DNA of 64,000 nucleotides from Treponema bryantii (GTDB taxonomy: Bacteria; Spirochaetota; Spirochaetia; Treponematales; Treponemataceae). Shown one piece after another: positions 8,440 through 17,117 of the stretch. How positions within the stretch are numbered: position 1 is the stretch's first letter; every line of letters starts with the position of its first letter. Under the pieces are notes generated by a model that was given only the letters and a program-made list of their open reading frames with translations, did no database searches and was not told the origin of the DNA. Made by a program: the position numbers and the translations under genes. Where the stretch lies: the NCBI RefSeq assembly GCF_900113965.1, contig NZ_FORI01000012.1, positions 1 to 64,000 of the forward strand. The letters run 5' to 3'.

Positions 8440-10029
8440 TTACTCGTATTTGTCGCGGATGACAAGTTTTACGAGTGTTTTAGTCTTTAAGAGTGCGGTT
8501 CGGCGCTGCTCAACAAGTTCATCTTTTTTGAGACTGATTCTTGCATAATCGCAGATAGTCTTACCAAAATCAGAAAGAGTTGCAGGCGATTCTGCTTCAC
8601 AGGCAAGAATTACATTCTTCTTAGAGATAAAATGTCTGAAGAACTCCGCAAACTCATCATTGTCGAGAGGGAGTCCATAAAGCATAATTATTCTCTTATA
8701 GTCCTGAATTCTGGCAAAAGTCTGACAGCAGGCAATAAGCTTTGAGCTGAAATTATCTTTTCCGTTTTCGTCTTTTGCAAGTTTTTCTGCAATTACATAA
8801 AGCTCAGGATCATCTGGAAATTCACCTGCCGGCTCACAATTAAATATTGCGCTCAGCTCAACAGAGTCTGTAAGGATCTGCGCCTTACTGTCGAGAACAT
8901 CCGGATTATCAGCATTGTGGGTTGCAAGCTCAGACTCTTCGTTCTTAGCAAAAAGCTTTTCGAGTTCAGAATCTGTAATAGCAGCACTTGTACTGCCCTG
9001 AGTTGAATCAGACATTACAGACATAGCTTCTGAAAGAACGGCAGTTTCCTGTTCGCTGACAGCAACCTCTTCAGACATAGTATTGCGCTCTTTTTCATCG
9101 CCCATAATATCTGCGAGCATTGAATCAACGGCGCTATCCTTATTAATTACATTTGTAGCAGCAGGTTCTTCCGGCTTTGAATCAAATACCGGTTCTGGAG
9201 TAGTTACCTGCATGAATACTGCTTCTTCATCTGAAGCACCAATTTCTGCGCTGAATGTATCATCTTCTTCTACTTCTTCTTCATCATTTTCTGAAAGACC
9301 AGCAGAAATATCATCCACATTATCTTTATAGAAAGAAACAGAACTGCCCTTTCCGGCATTAGTTTTAAGAACTACTCTGTCTCCTTCATCTGCGGCTTCC
9401 CAAAGATAGCCGTCGTCTTCTCCAACATAGAAAAGGCCGCCCTCTCCGTCAACACGGATATTATGCAAAGCAGTACAGCCTTCAAAAGCATCTGGAGCAA
9501 GATATTCAAGGCTTGATGGGAAAACTACACTTTCGAGCGCAGTACAGCCGGCAACTGCCTTAGATTCAATTCGTTTTACAGTATTAGGAATTACAAGTGA
9601 TTTAAGGGAACGACAGCCTTCAAAAACACTTTCCGGCAAAACAGTGATTCCGGCTCTGAAAGGAATATCTGGCAAAGATTCGCAGTCCTTAAAAAGACCT
9701 TCCGGGAAAGAAGAAATGCCAGTAGGAAGAGTAACCTTTGTGAGTGCAGAACAACCAGAAAAAAGATATGGAGGAAGTTCTGTAATTCCAGAAGAGAGTT
9801 TTACCTTTTCAAGTGATTTAGAATTCTCAAAAAGACAGCTGCCAATTTCTGTAACAGAGTCTGGCAGAGAGATGGACTCATAAGGACAATCTGAAAAAAC
9901 ATCATCTTCTATTCTATGCGCTCCAAACGGAATGCGACCGGTAAAATCTGTTGATGTATCATCTACGCCAATTACAGTATGCATGTCTTCAGAATAAAGC
10001 AGACCATTTTTTTTGATATACGAACCCAT
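8440..10029 (-). CDS. BspA-type leucine-rich repeat protein
   Basis: A 529-aa protein. Residues of about 40-210 are BspA/TpLRR-type (LRR_5) repeats built on the pattern of a hydrophobic strand, then LP.(S/G)(V/I)..I, then F.(G/D)C.(S/A)L. An acidic, low-complexity segment (about 230-400, rich in Glu, Ser and Asp) follows, then a C-terminal helical region ending in KLVIRDKYE. There is no signal peptide or membrane segment, unlike cell-surface BspA proteins, so it may be cytoplasmic or use another export route. Such LRRs usually mediate protein-protein contact; the partner is unknown. I chose the ATG at 10029 because SD aaggaaag lies 7 nt upstream; an earlier ATG in frame at 10068 overlaps the predicted promoter -10. 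It is divergent from the metal transporter operon. Confidence 0.8.
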   Translation of the reverse strand: MGSYIKKNGLLYSEDMHTVIGVDDTSTDFTGRIPFGAHRIEDDVFSDCPYESISLPDSVTEIGSCLFENSKSLEKVKLSSGITELPPYLFSGCSALTKVTLPTGISSFPEGLFKDCESLPDIPFRAGITVLPESVFEGCRSLKSLVIPNTVKRIESKAVAGCTALESVVFPSSLEYLAPDAFEGCTALHNIRVDGEGGLFYVGEDDGYLWEAADEGDRVVLKTNAGKGSSVSFYKDNVDDISAGLSENDEEEVEEDDTFSAEIGASDEEAVFMQVTTPEPVFDSKPEEPAATNVINKDSAVDSMLADIMGDEKERNTMSEEVAVSEQETAVLSEAMSVMSDSTQGSTSAAITDSELEKLFAKNEESELATHNADNPDVLDSKAQILTDSVELSAIFNCEPAGEFPDDPELYVIAEKLAKDENGKDNFSSKLIACCQTFARIQDYKRIIMLYGLPLDNDEFAEFFRHFISKKNVILACEAESPATLSDFGKTICDYARISLKKDELVEQRRTALLKTKTLVKLVIRDKYE

Positions 10030-10058
10030 AAACTTTCCTTTTAGTATTGTTTTATACA

Positions 10059-10109
10059 ATTTTATCATAGGAATTGTTATTTGTCATTTAATAATGTTCA
10101 TGTTATTCT
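10059..10109. promoter_or_regulatory. Divergent promoters with overlapping -35 boxes
   Basis: Plus strand: TTGTCA (10081-10086), 17 nt, TATTCT (10104-10109), 6 nt before the ABC ATPase ATG. Minus strand: ATGACA (10082-10087), 17 nt, TAAAAT (10059-10064) for the LRR gene. The two -35 hexamers share five bases, so polymerase binding should be mutually exclusive. Confidence 0.6.
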
Positions 10110-10115
10110 ATATTT

Positions 10116-11102
10116 ATGCTTAAAGTTTTTGATGGCGATACACAAATTTTCTACAGTGAAAGCAAGTGGCTGCATCCGATTTTCGAATTTGAGGATTTTT
10201 TGAAGACTTATAACGGGCCGCGCAACAATTTACGTGCCTGGGACAGTGCTATCGGTAAGGCAGCGGCTGTTTTATTGATTCGACTGGGAGTGCTTCAGAT
10301 TCACGGGGAGCTTGTAAGTAAACTTGCGGTTGATTATACCTCAAAAACTCTTGGTGAAGGAAAACTCACCTATGACACTCTGGTAGACCGCCTTATGTGC
10401 CAGACCGAAAGTCAGCTGGAAAATCTTACAGATTCAGATGAAATGTACTATCTGCTGCGCCAGAGGGCAAAGCTTGTACTGGGCGTTCCTGTAAGCATTC
10501 AAAATCTTTCATATAAATATGGAAAAATTGACGGTTTGAATCTTGAAGTTCCGGCCGGCGGACGTCTTATGATTCTTGGCGAGAACGGAACTGGTAAAAC
10601 CACCCTTCTCCGCCTGATTTGCGGAATTTACAAGGCTGATGGCGGCAGCGTTCTGATTGACGGAATGCCTGTAGACAAGCTTCCAAAATACACAATTGGC
10701 TACATTCCACAGCTTTCGGAACTGCAGGAAGAACAGAGTTTTGACCTTACTGCCGGTGAAGTTGTTGGGCTTGGAATAAGCGGTAAAACAACACGGGCAA
10801 GCCGCCGCGAGCTTGTAGAAGAGGCAATGTCTCGTACCGGCTGTGCACATCTGGAAGGCAGAAAATTTTCAGTACTCAGCGGCGGCGAAAAACAGAAAGT
10901 TTCTCTTGCACGCTGTCTTGCACAAAAAGCACGGCTGCTTCTTCTGGATGAACCAACTGCAAACCTCGATAAAGATAACCGCCGCATGGTGGTTGAGATT
11001 CTTGCATCTCTTTCCATCTCAGAAATCCCTACCATCATAATGGTAACTCACGATAAAGAACTTACATCTCTTAAGAAGTGGGAGGTACTTAATCTTGGAT
11101 AA
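10116..11102 (+). CDS. Metal ABC transporter ATPase with N-terminal DUF1893-like domain
   Basis: A 328-aa fusion. Residues of about 126-328 form an ABC ATPase of the zinc/manganese (ZnuC/TroB) type: Walker A GENGTGKTT (about 155-163), signature LSGGEKQKVSLARCLA, Walker B LLLLDEPTANLD and switch MVTHD. Residues 1-120 are extra and resemble the DUF1893 (TM1506-like, deaminase-fold) family: AIGKAAAVLLIRLGV, HGELVSKLAV, then YDTLVDRLMCQTES. That assignment is from memory of the family pattern and is moderate. The ATPase starts an operon; the permease overlaps its end by 8 nt and the binding protein follows. The ATG has no SD and lies 6 nt after the -10 box, so a leaderless transcript is predicted. 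Confidence 0.85.
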   Translation: MLKVFDGDTQIFYSESKWLHPIFEFEDFLKTYNGPRNNLRAWDSAIGKAAAVLLIRLGVLQIHGELVSKLAVDYTSKTLGEGKLTYDTLVDRLMCQTESQLENLTDSDEMYYLLRQRAKLVLGVPVSIQNLSYKYGKIDGLNLEVPAGGRLMILGENGTGKTTLLRLICGIYKADGGSVLIDGMPVDKLPKYTIGYIPQLSELQEEQSFDLTAGEVVGLGISGKTTRASRRELVEEAMSRTGCAHLEGRKFSVLSGGEKQKVSLARCLAQKARLLLLDEPTANLDKDNRRMVVEILASLSISEIPTIIMVTHDKELTSLKKWEVLNLG

Positions 11103-11922
11103 ACTCGAAAGACTCGCACTCCTTTTCTCTCTCGCACCGGTTATGAAAGGCTTTATTGCCATGAGCATAAGCGGAGCTGTTTTCCCGCTCTGCGGAGTTA
11201 TGGTACTGAGACTGAACCTCGTTCCAATGCGCTACATGCTGATGCACGGAGTAATTCTTGGTGGAGCAATTGCAATGGCAATGAACGTTCCCCTCCTTCC
11301 GGTAACAATCACTGTAAACTTACTTCTGGTTTTTATGATGATTATGATGACAGGAAGCGGCGAAGGCAGAAACTTTGGCGGCACCAGCGCAGCCACAATG
11401 GTTTTAAGTATGGCCCTTGCCTCACTGATTATGCACGTAGCAGACGTTCCTGCAAAAGATACTCTCGACCTTTTATGGGGAAGTCCGTTTGCTTTAAGCT
11501 ATCTGGACATCACAGCGCTTGGCGTTCTTGCCCTCGTGCTCCTCTTATACGTCATCTTAAATTTCAGAAATATTAAAAACCTCTTTTTCAGCAAAGAGAT
11601 TTCTATGAGTCTTGGAATTCACGTAAGGCTTCACAACACCATAATGGTAATTATGATTGCATCTGTAGTTGCAATTGCAATGAAGCTGCTCGGTGCTTTT
11701 CTGATTGACTCTCTTTTAATTCTTCCGGTAATGTGTGCTGCACCGTTCCTCAAAAAACTGAATCACAACGGAATCCGCTCGCTGTTTATCGGAAGCTGTA
11801 TAACAGGTTTCTTACTCTCGGTTGCAGGCTATGTCATAGCTGTTGCCGCAGATTTTCCACCAGCTGGAACTATTGCAGTTCTTGCCGGAATATTATTTTT
11901 TATAGGAAGGATTTTTAAATGA
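11095..11922 (+). CDS. ABC-3 family metal transporter permease
   Basis: A 275-aa polytopic membrane protein (about 8-9 hydrophobic segments) of the ZnuB/TroC/MntB class, the channel of a Zn/Mn importer. The PMRYMLMHGVILGGAIAMA segment near the N-terminus and the DSLLILPVM-type segment near residue 205 fit the ABC-3 family. It starts with TTG at 11095, overlapping the ATPase stop by 8 nt; a perfect SD ggaggt (11081-11086) lies 8 nt before that TTG, which decides the start. Its stop overlaps the start of the binding-protein gene by 4 nt, indicating translational coupling. Confidence 0.9.
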   Translation: MDKLERLALLFSLAPVMKGFIAMSISGAVFPLCGVMVLRLNLVPMRYMLMHGVILGGAIAMAMNVPLLPVTITVNLLLVFMMIMMTGSGEGRNFGGTSAATMVLSMALASLIMHVADVPAKDTLDLLWGSPFALSYLDITALGVLALVLLLYVILNFRNIKNLFFSKEISMSLGIHVRLHNTIMVIMIASVVAIAMKLLGAFLIDSLLILPVMCAAPFLKKLNHNGIRSLFIGSCITGFLLSVAGYVIAVAADFPPAGTIAVLAGILFFIGRIFK

Positions 11923-12668
11923 AAAAAATCTCTAAAATCACTATTGCCCTTTTCGCTGCTCTTGCGCTTTTTAATTCTGCCTGGGCTGCACCAAAGAAAG
12001 TTGTTGCTTCTACTTCATGGGCCGCTGCCTTTGCAGACATTGCCGGTGCTGATGAAGTTGAAAGCATTGCCCCTGTAAATCTCCGCCATCCACCGGAGTA
12101 CGAAATTACTGTAAGCGATGTTCAGAAGATTTCTGATTCTGAAGTTTTCATTTACGCTGGTTTTGAACGCATGATGAAGACTCTTGGCGACAAGGTTCCA
12201 AACAAAGGAGTTAGCGTTCAGGTTGTTCTTGATAACTCTCTTGCGACAGTAAAAGAATCTACTTTGAAAATTGCTCAAGCTCTTGGAACAGAAGAGATTC
12301 AGAAGGTTCGTTTTGCTGAATATGAAAAGCTTGTAAAAGACGGCCAGAAAAAGGCTTTGAAAAAGAAGCTCAATAAAAAGAAGGTACTGTGCAACAAGAA
12401 TCAGACATATCTTGCAAAGGAACTTGGTCTAGATATCGTTGGTGTTTTCGGACCAGGACCAGTAAGCGCAGAAGAACTTCTTGAAGCAAAGAAAGCAGGC
12501 TATGACCTTATCATTGATAATATTCATAACCCAACCGGAAAACCTGTTACTGAAATTCTTCCAAAGGCAAAATACATTGAATGGCGCAACTTCCCTACTG
12601 CCGTTGAACACGACGCACTTAAGAAAGTTGTAAGCGATAATATTGATATGTTACTTGCTGAGTTTTAA
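11919..12668 (+). CDS. Zinc/manganese-type ABC substrate-binding protein
   Basis: A 249-aa ZnuA/TroA-family periplasmic metal-binding protein with a signal peptide (MKKISKITIALFAALALFNSAWA). The first metal-site motif is recognisable as RHPPEYE (His57), where ZnuA proteins have HPHEYEP; later candidate ligands are in DNIHNPTG and the EH near the end. The charged His-rich loop of ZnuA is absent and the protein is shorter than the usual 290-320 aa, so metal specificity (Zn, Mn or Fe) cannot be called. It is the last gene of the three-gene transporter operon. Its 3' end overlaps the convergent citramalate synthase gene by 18 nt, with no terminator visible between them. Confidence 0.85.
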   Translation: MKKISKITIALFAALALFNSAWAAPKKVVASTSWAAAFADIAGADEVESIAPVNLRHPPEYEITVSDVQKISDSEVFIYAGFERMMKTLGDKVPNKGVSVQVVLDNSLATVKESTLKIAQALGTEEIQKVRFAEYEKLVKDGQKKALKKKLNKKKVLCNKNQTYLAKELGLDIVGVFGPGPVSAEELLEAKKAGYDLIIDNIHNPTGKPVTEILPKAKYIEWRNFPTAVEHDALKKVVSDNIDMLLAEF

Positions 12669-14216
12669 TTCAAATGAATCTACAAGGGCGATCCATGACG
12701 CTTCAATTACGTCGGAAGATACGCCCACTGTAGTCCAGCTGCTCTGCCCGTCGGTTGATTCTATGATTACACGTACACGGGCAGCAGTTGCTGACTTACT
12801 ATCCAATACACGTACCTTATAATCCACCAGTCTGAAATTAGAAACCACCGGATAAAACTTTTCGAGCGCTTTACGAAGCGCAATATCAAGAGCGTTGACA
12901 GGACCGTCTCCCTCACCCGCTGTAATTTCAAAATTTCCGTCTACTTCAACCTTAATCTGAGCACAACAGCAAACGCCCTCTTCCGGACGCGGATTTGAAC
13001 CTGTTGTCTGATAGTAGTGAAGCTTAAAGAACGGCTTGTACTGTCCGAGCATCTTTTTTACCAGGAGCTCAAAACTTCCGTCGGCACCTTCAAACTGATA
13101 ACCCGCAGACTCGAGTTCTTTTACCTTTGTCATAAGGTCGCTGACAATAGGATCATTGCGCTTAACGTCCGGCACAAAACGGCGAATCTTCTCAAGAATC
13201 ATACTGCGGCCGGCAACTTCGCTCATAAGGAATACGCGGGTGTTACCAACAGTTTCTGGCGTGATATGCTCGTAGGCAAAAGGGTTTTTGAGAACGGCGT
13301 CAATGTGCATTCCAGCCTTGTGTGCAAAAGCATCTTTTCCAACATAAGGCGACTGAGGATTTACACGGATATTTGTGAGTTCTGCAACACGTTTACAGAT
13401 TGCAGTAAGATTTGTCATGCTCTCTTCAGGAATAACCTGATAGCCCATTTTTATCTGAAGATTTGGAATGATTGTAGAAAGATTTGCGTTACCCGTACGT
13501 TCACCAAAGCCAAGAAGAACTCCCTGAACATGAGTAGCACCTTCTTTTACAGCAACAAGAGAATTGGCAACAGCAAGTCCGCAGTCGTTGTGAGTATGAA
13601 TACCTACGGTCACTTTTTTTCCATAAAGTTTTACAACCTCAGCTACGGCACGGCGACATTCGTCAATCATAAAGCCGCCTTTTGTTTCGCAGAGACAAAG
13701 TACAGTAGCGCCACCTTCAACGGCAGCCTTTAAGGTTTCAAGAGCATAGTCTTTGTCTTCTTCGTAGGCTGTAAAGAAATGTTCTGCATCGTAAATAACC
13801 TTGCGGCCGTTTGCAACAAGGTACTCGCACGATTCGCGGATCATCTTGAGATTTTCTTCTGGAGTTGTTTTGAGAATATCTGTTACCTGAAAAGTCCAGG
13901 ACTTACCGAAAATAACAACAGTTTTTGTTTCGGCAGAAAGAAGACTTTTGAGATTTGCGTCATCTTCGCATTTGCAGTTTTTACGGCGTGTTGAACCGAA
14001 GGCACAAACCTGAGCGTTCTTAAACTGAACAGCGGCAGCTGCCTTAAAGAACTCCATATCCTTAGGATTCGACCCGGGATTTCCTGCCTCAATGTAAGTA
14101 ACACCAAGCTCGTCGAGCTCATGACAAATGTGAAGCTTGTCCTGAACAGAAAAACTAATACCTTCGCCCTGAGCACCGTCGCGTAATGTCGAATCTAGAA
14201 TCTCAATTTTCTTCAT
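12651..14216 (-). CDS. cimA: (R)-citramalate synthase
   Basis: A 521-aa enzyme of the 2-isopropylmalate synthase superfamily that condenses pyruvate and acetyl-CoA to citramalate, the threonine-independent entry to isoleucine. The TIM barrel starts with ILDSTLRDGAQGEGI (catalytic Arg-Asp), has GIHTHNDCGLAVANS (metal-binding HxH), LGFGERTGNANLSTI, and SPYVGKDAFAHKAGMHIDAV. The C-terminal LeuA dimer/allosteric domain (about 390-521) implies feedback control. DSTLRDGAQ..G together with the length favours CimA over LeuA. The ATG at 14216 has no SD; CATAAT ends 6 nt upstream with TTGAAA 17 nt further, so the mRNA is probably leaderless. Confidence 0.9.
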   Translation of the reverse strand: MKKIEILDSTLRDGAQGEGISFSVQDKLHICHELDELGVTYIEAGNPGSNPKDMEFFKAAAAVQFKNAQVCAFGSTRRKNCKCEDDANLKSLLSAETKTVVIFGKSWTFQVTDILKTTPEENLKMIRESCEYLVANGRKVIYDAEHFFTAYEEDKDYALETLKAAVEGGATVLCLCETKGGFMIDECRRAVAEVVKLYGKKVTVGIHTHNDCGLAVANSLVAVKEGATHVQGVLLGFGERTGNANLSTIIPNLQIKMGYQVIPEESMTNLTAICKRVAELTNIRVNPQSPYVGKDAFAHKAGMHIDAVLKNPFAYEHITPETVGNTRVFLMSEVAGRSMILEKIRRFVPDVKRNDPIVSDLMTKVKELESAGYQFEGADGSFELLVKKMLGQYKPFFKLHYYQTTGSNPRPEEGVCCCAQIKVEVDGNFEITAGEGDGPVNALDIALRKALEKFYPVVSNFRLVDYKVRVLDSKSATAARVRVIIESTDGQSSWTTVGVSSDVIEASWIALVDSFELKLSK

Positions 14217-14222
14217 AGGTTA

Positions 14223-14251
14223 ATTATGGAAGAAATGAGAGGAAGTTTCAA
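14223..14251 (-). promoter_or_regulatory. cimA promoter, predicted leaderless
   Basis: Minus strand -35 TTGAAA (14246-14251), 17-nt spacer, -10 CATAAT (14223-14228), then exactly 6 nt to the ATG. The expected transcription start coincides with the start codon. Confidence 0.6.
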
Positions 14252-14257
14252 GAACCC

Positions 14258-14326
14258 CGTCATTGCGAGGAGTGAAACGACGAAGCAATCTATTAAATGG
14301 ATTGCTTCGCTGCGCTCGCAATGACG
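14258..14326. repeat. Palindromic repeat family B, copy 2
   Basis: cgtcattgcgagg...gaagcaatct / ggattgcttcgct...ctcgcaatgacg; the whole 69 nt folds into one long imperfect hairpin. It lies between cimA and uxaC. Confidence 0.85.
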
Positions 14327-14346
14327 ACAACTTATTCACAATAACG

Positions 14347-15834
14347 TTAATTCAGAAAGAATTTAACTGAGTTCTCATAACAAACCGCAGCCACCAGATG
14401 GCCGAGGCTCTCTTCATGCCACGGGAACTCGCCGGCTTCTACAAGGCCGCCGATGTAGTTGCAGAGTATACGGCGGAAGTATTCGTGTCTCGGGTATGAG
14501 AGGAAACTACGGCTGTCTGTGAGCATGCCCACATATGTGCCAAGCGGTGCTGTACGTGCATAAACTCTAATCTGTTCTTCAATTCCATCTTTATGATCAT
14601 TGAACCACCAGGCTGGTCCGAACTGACAGTTACGGAAATTAGCCGCCATTGTAGCAAGGGCTTCGTTATCTTTAGGATTGAGATTGTAGAGGATTGTGCG
14701 GGCCTGTGGTGCTGCACTGTAAATCGCGTTAAGCACTGCGCCAAGCTGCGGTGCAAAATTAAAGTCATTCAGGCTGTCTTCACCAATATTCTTTCCGGCA
14801 GCCTCAAGCATTGCGGCGTTGTTGTCACGAAGAGCACCAATGTGTATCTGCATTACAAAGCCCTTCTGAGCATACAGTTTTCCGAGTTCCACCAGCACCC
14901 AGCCCTTATATTTTGCAATTTCGTCGTGGCTGAGTTTTTTTCCAATCCACGCCTTTTCAAAAATGTAGTTTACGTCATCATAGCTGGCCGGCAGGTAGAA
15001 ATCTCCTTCAAGAGAATGATCACTTACAACCGAACCGTTCTCTTTGAAAAAGTCCATACGGCGGCCGAGCGCTGAAATCATATCAGACACAGACTGGAAC
15101 TTTGTGCCGTCAACCTTCTGAAGGCGGCTGATATAATCTGCAAAGGCAGGACTGTCCGGCGACAATGGAATGTCTGGGCGGAACGAAGGGCGAACGCGCA
15201 GGCCGGCGGCAGTGGTTTCGACCCTTCGACCAGGCTCAGGGACCGCAGGCTCAACCACCGATGCGGCAATTTTCTTATGCCACTCAAGACTATCTAAGGG
15301 GTCATCGGTTGTACACAGTTCGCGTACACCGAGTTTAGCAAGTAAACCGCGAGGCGCATACTCACTCTTTGCTAAAAGCGCATTACATTTATCCCAGACC
15401 TCGCGTGCATTTGCCTCTGTAACAGGTTCGGTAATTCCAAAGTAGCGGGCAAGCTCAAGATGGCTCCAGTGATATAACGGATTTCCCGGGCAGAGCTGCA
15501 AGGTTCGAACAAAGGCGAGATAACGCTCGTAGTCGGCTTTTTCTACGGCAGCGGCGCCGCCACGCTCAGCATCTGATTTTACGGTGCCGTCTTTGCGGAT
15601 GTGGCCTGTAATAAGAGCTTCATCAACCCCGGCAGCACGCATTGCACGCCACTTATAATGATCGTGGTCGAGCCATGCATTTGCGAGATTTCCGAGAGGC
15701 TTATTCTCAAAAATCTCCTGTGGGCTTAAATGATTATGGAAATCGAAAATCGGCTGATTTTCTGCATATTTATGATATAAAATCTGAGCAGGTTCGCTCT
15801 GTAAAATAAAATTGTCGTCAAGAAAGTTTTTCAT
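14347..15834 (-). CDS. uxaC: Glucuronate (uronate) isomerase
   Basis: UxaC interconverts D-glucuronate/D-fructuronate (and galacturonate/tagaturonate), the first cytoplasmic step of hexuronate catabolism. Family motifs include IFDFHNHLSP (metal-binding His pair), the WLDHDHYKWRAMRAAG segment, LCTTDDP, FVMQIHIGALRDNN and MLTDSRSFLSYPRHEYFRRI. At 495 aa it is slightly longer than the usual 470; the excess is a family-A repeat inserted in frame at residues of about 192-208 (VVEPAVPEPGRRVETTA), just before the conserved RPSFRPD. It follows the MFS transporter gene by 20 nt. No SD precedes the ATG; TATACT ends 7 nt upstream. Confidence 0.95.
   Translation of the reverse strand: MKNFLDDNFILQSEPAQILYHKYAENQPIFDFHNHLSPQEIFENKPLGNLANAWLDHDHYKWRAMRAAGVDEALITGHIRKDGTVKSDAERGGAAAVEKADYERYLAFVRTLQLCPGNPLYHWSHLELARYFGITEPVTEANAREVWDKCNALLAKSEYAPRGLLAKLGVRELCTTDDPLDSLEWHKKIAASVVEPAVPEPGRRVETTAAGLRVRPSFRPDIPLSPDSPAFADYISRLQKVDGTKFQSVSDMISALGRRMDFFKENGSVVSDHSLEGDFYLPASYDDVNYIFEKAWIGKKLSHDEIAKYKGWVLVELGKLYAQKGFVMQIHIGALRDNNAAMLEAAGKNIGEDSLNDFNFAPQLGAVLNAIYSAAPQARTILYNLNPKDNEALATMAANFRNCQFGPAWWFNDHKDGIEEQIRVYARTAPLGTYVGMLTDSRSFLSYPRHEYFRRILCNYIGGLVEAGEFPWHEESLGHLVAAVCYENSVKFFLN
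15212..15259. repeat. Palindromic repeat family A, copy 3, inside uxaC
   Basis: 48 nt (gtggtttcgacccttcgacc...ggctcaaccacc), an exact multiple of three, lies within the uxaC reading frame without disrupting it. The ends match the family-A palindrome. Confidence 0.8.
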
Positions 15835-15841
15835 GCATACT

Positions 15842-15870
15842 AGTATATCACATTCTATATTTTTTGTGTA
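15842..15870 (-). promoter_or_regulatory. Possible internal promoter for uxaC
   Basis: Minus strand TACACA (15865-15870), 17 nt, TATACT (15842-15847), 7 nt before the uxaC ATG, overlapping the 3' end of the MFS gene. The -35 is weak (4/6). Confidence 0.35.
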
Positions 15871-17093
15871 TTATGCGGAAGTTTTTTCATGGCAACAAAG
15901 GCAATTATCACACCTACTCCACAAACGATTGTTCCTGTCAAAAGCATTGGATTAATTCCAAGCTGATCAAGAATCACACCGCTGATGAGGTTTGAAAATA
16001 CACCGCCGATTGTAATTGCACTTGTTATATATGCCTGACCTTTTACCTGATCAAGTTCTTCCATGGTCTCGCTTACATAATAAGCGGCGGCCGGAACGAA
16101 TACGGCGTAGGCAAAAAGCTGGAACGACTGGCTGAAGTAATAAACGGCAAGGTTTCCGGCCGCCATCAGTACAACCATTTTTACAAAGAAGGCCGCACCC
16201 GAGAAAACGAGCATCCATCTTGAAGCAATCTTTTTAAGAACAAAGCCAATTAAAGCCATAACCGGAAGTTCAAGAATTGCCTGAAGAAAGTTCGAATAAC
16301 CAAGCTCCTTCTCCCCGCCTCCAAGACCTCTGATAATCTGAATCATAAAATCATTTATCATGTTATGGGCAAAGAAAAAGCAGATTGTTCCAACAAGGAA
16401 AAGCATAAAAGCCGGGTATGTTCTGGCAAAATCAGAAATCTTATTATGAGCTACGGCAACCTTTTCAGGCTGCGCCCCTTGTGAATTTTGAGAACCCGCG
16501 CCGTCATTCTCCCCAGCAGCATCAATTTCCTTCGGCTTCTTAAACGTAAAAACAATCAGCGCAGAAAGAATCATAGAAGCAATGTTTACATAAAGCAGAA
16601 CATTTACTCCGCTCTTTGCAACAAAGCCGCCCACGAATGCAGAAGTCACGGCAAAGCTTGCAGAACCAAGTCCACGGGCAAGTCCAAAATAAATTGGACA
16701 GCCTGCTTTCTGATATTCAAAACAAAGGGCAAGAATTACCGGCTGGTATGAAAACTGAATCAGATAAATCAATGCATAAACAATAAAAATAAACACTTTA
16801 TTCTGATGGAAGAACAAAAGCGCAACCGAACCTGCAAGAATCATTACAACCGAAAATAAAATAAAACGTCGGTTTGTAAGCGGTCCCGGCTTATCAATTA
16901 CTCCTGCTATAACTGGCTGAAAAACTGCAGAAATAATATTTGCAAGCGCAAGTAAAATTCCAACCTGTGTATTTGTAAAGCCATTTGCCAGAAGATAAAC
17001 GGCCGCATAAGCGTGAACCGTACAGAAGGCTGCAAAATAAGTAACATTAATAAGTGAATAACGGAAGGTCCACAAAAATTTATTACGATTCAT
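15855..17093 (-). CDS. MFS transporter (LacY/MFS_1-like), likely uronide uptake
   Basis: A 412-aa major facilitator with about 12 hydrophobic segments; an LxxGFTNTQVGILLAL pattern in the first helices resembles oligosaccharide:H+ or nucleoside:H+ symporters. A long, Asn/Gly/Glu-rich central loop (about 195-220) separates the two six-helix halves. It sits immediately upstream of uxaC on the same strand, so import of glucuronate or a glucuronide is an inference from context. The ATG at 17093 is preceded by aagga at 7 nt spacing; the longer frame would need a TTG. It is co-directional with the outer-membrane protein gene 25 nt upstream and may belong to the same long operon. Confidence 0.8.
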   Translation of the reverse strand: MNRNKFLWTFRYSLINVTYFAAFCTVHAYAAVYLLANGFTNTQVGILLALANIISAVFQPVIAGVIDKPGPLTNRRFILFSVVMILAGSVALLFFHQNKVFIFIVYALIYLIQFSYQPVILALCFEYQKAGCPIYFGLARGLGSASFAVTSAFVGGFVAKSGVNVLLYVNIASMILSALIVFTFKKPKEIDAAGENDGAGSQNSQGAQPEKVAVAHNKISDFARTYPAFMLFLVGTICFFFAHNMINDFMIQIIRGLGGGEKELGYSNFLQAILELPVMALIGFVLKKIASRWMLVFSGAAFFVKMVVLMAAGNLAVYYFSQSFQLFAYAVFVPAAAYYVSETMEELDQVKGQAYITSAITIGGVFSNLISGVILDQLGINPMLLTGTIVCGVGVIIAFVAMKKLPHNTQKI

Positions 17094-17117
17094 CAAATCA
17101 TCCTTTATCAAAAAGCA

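Noticed and set aside
10065-10100. Zur/Fur-like operator before the metal transporter
   Set aside because: Some AT-rich partial symmetry (attgttat...taataatg) but no convincing palindrome matching known Zur, MntR or TroR sites.
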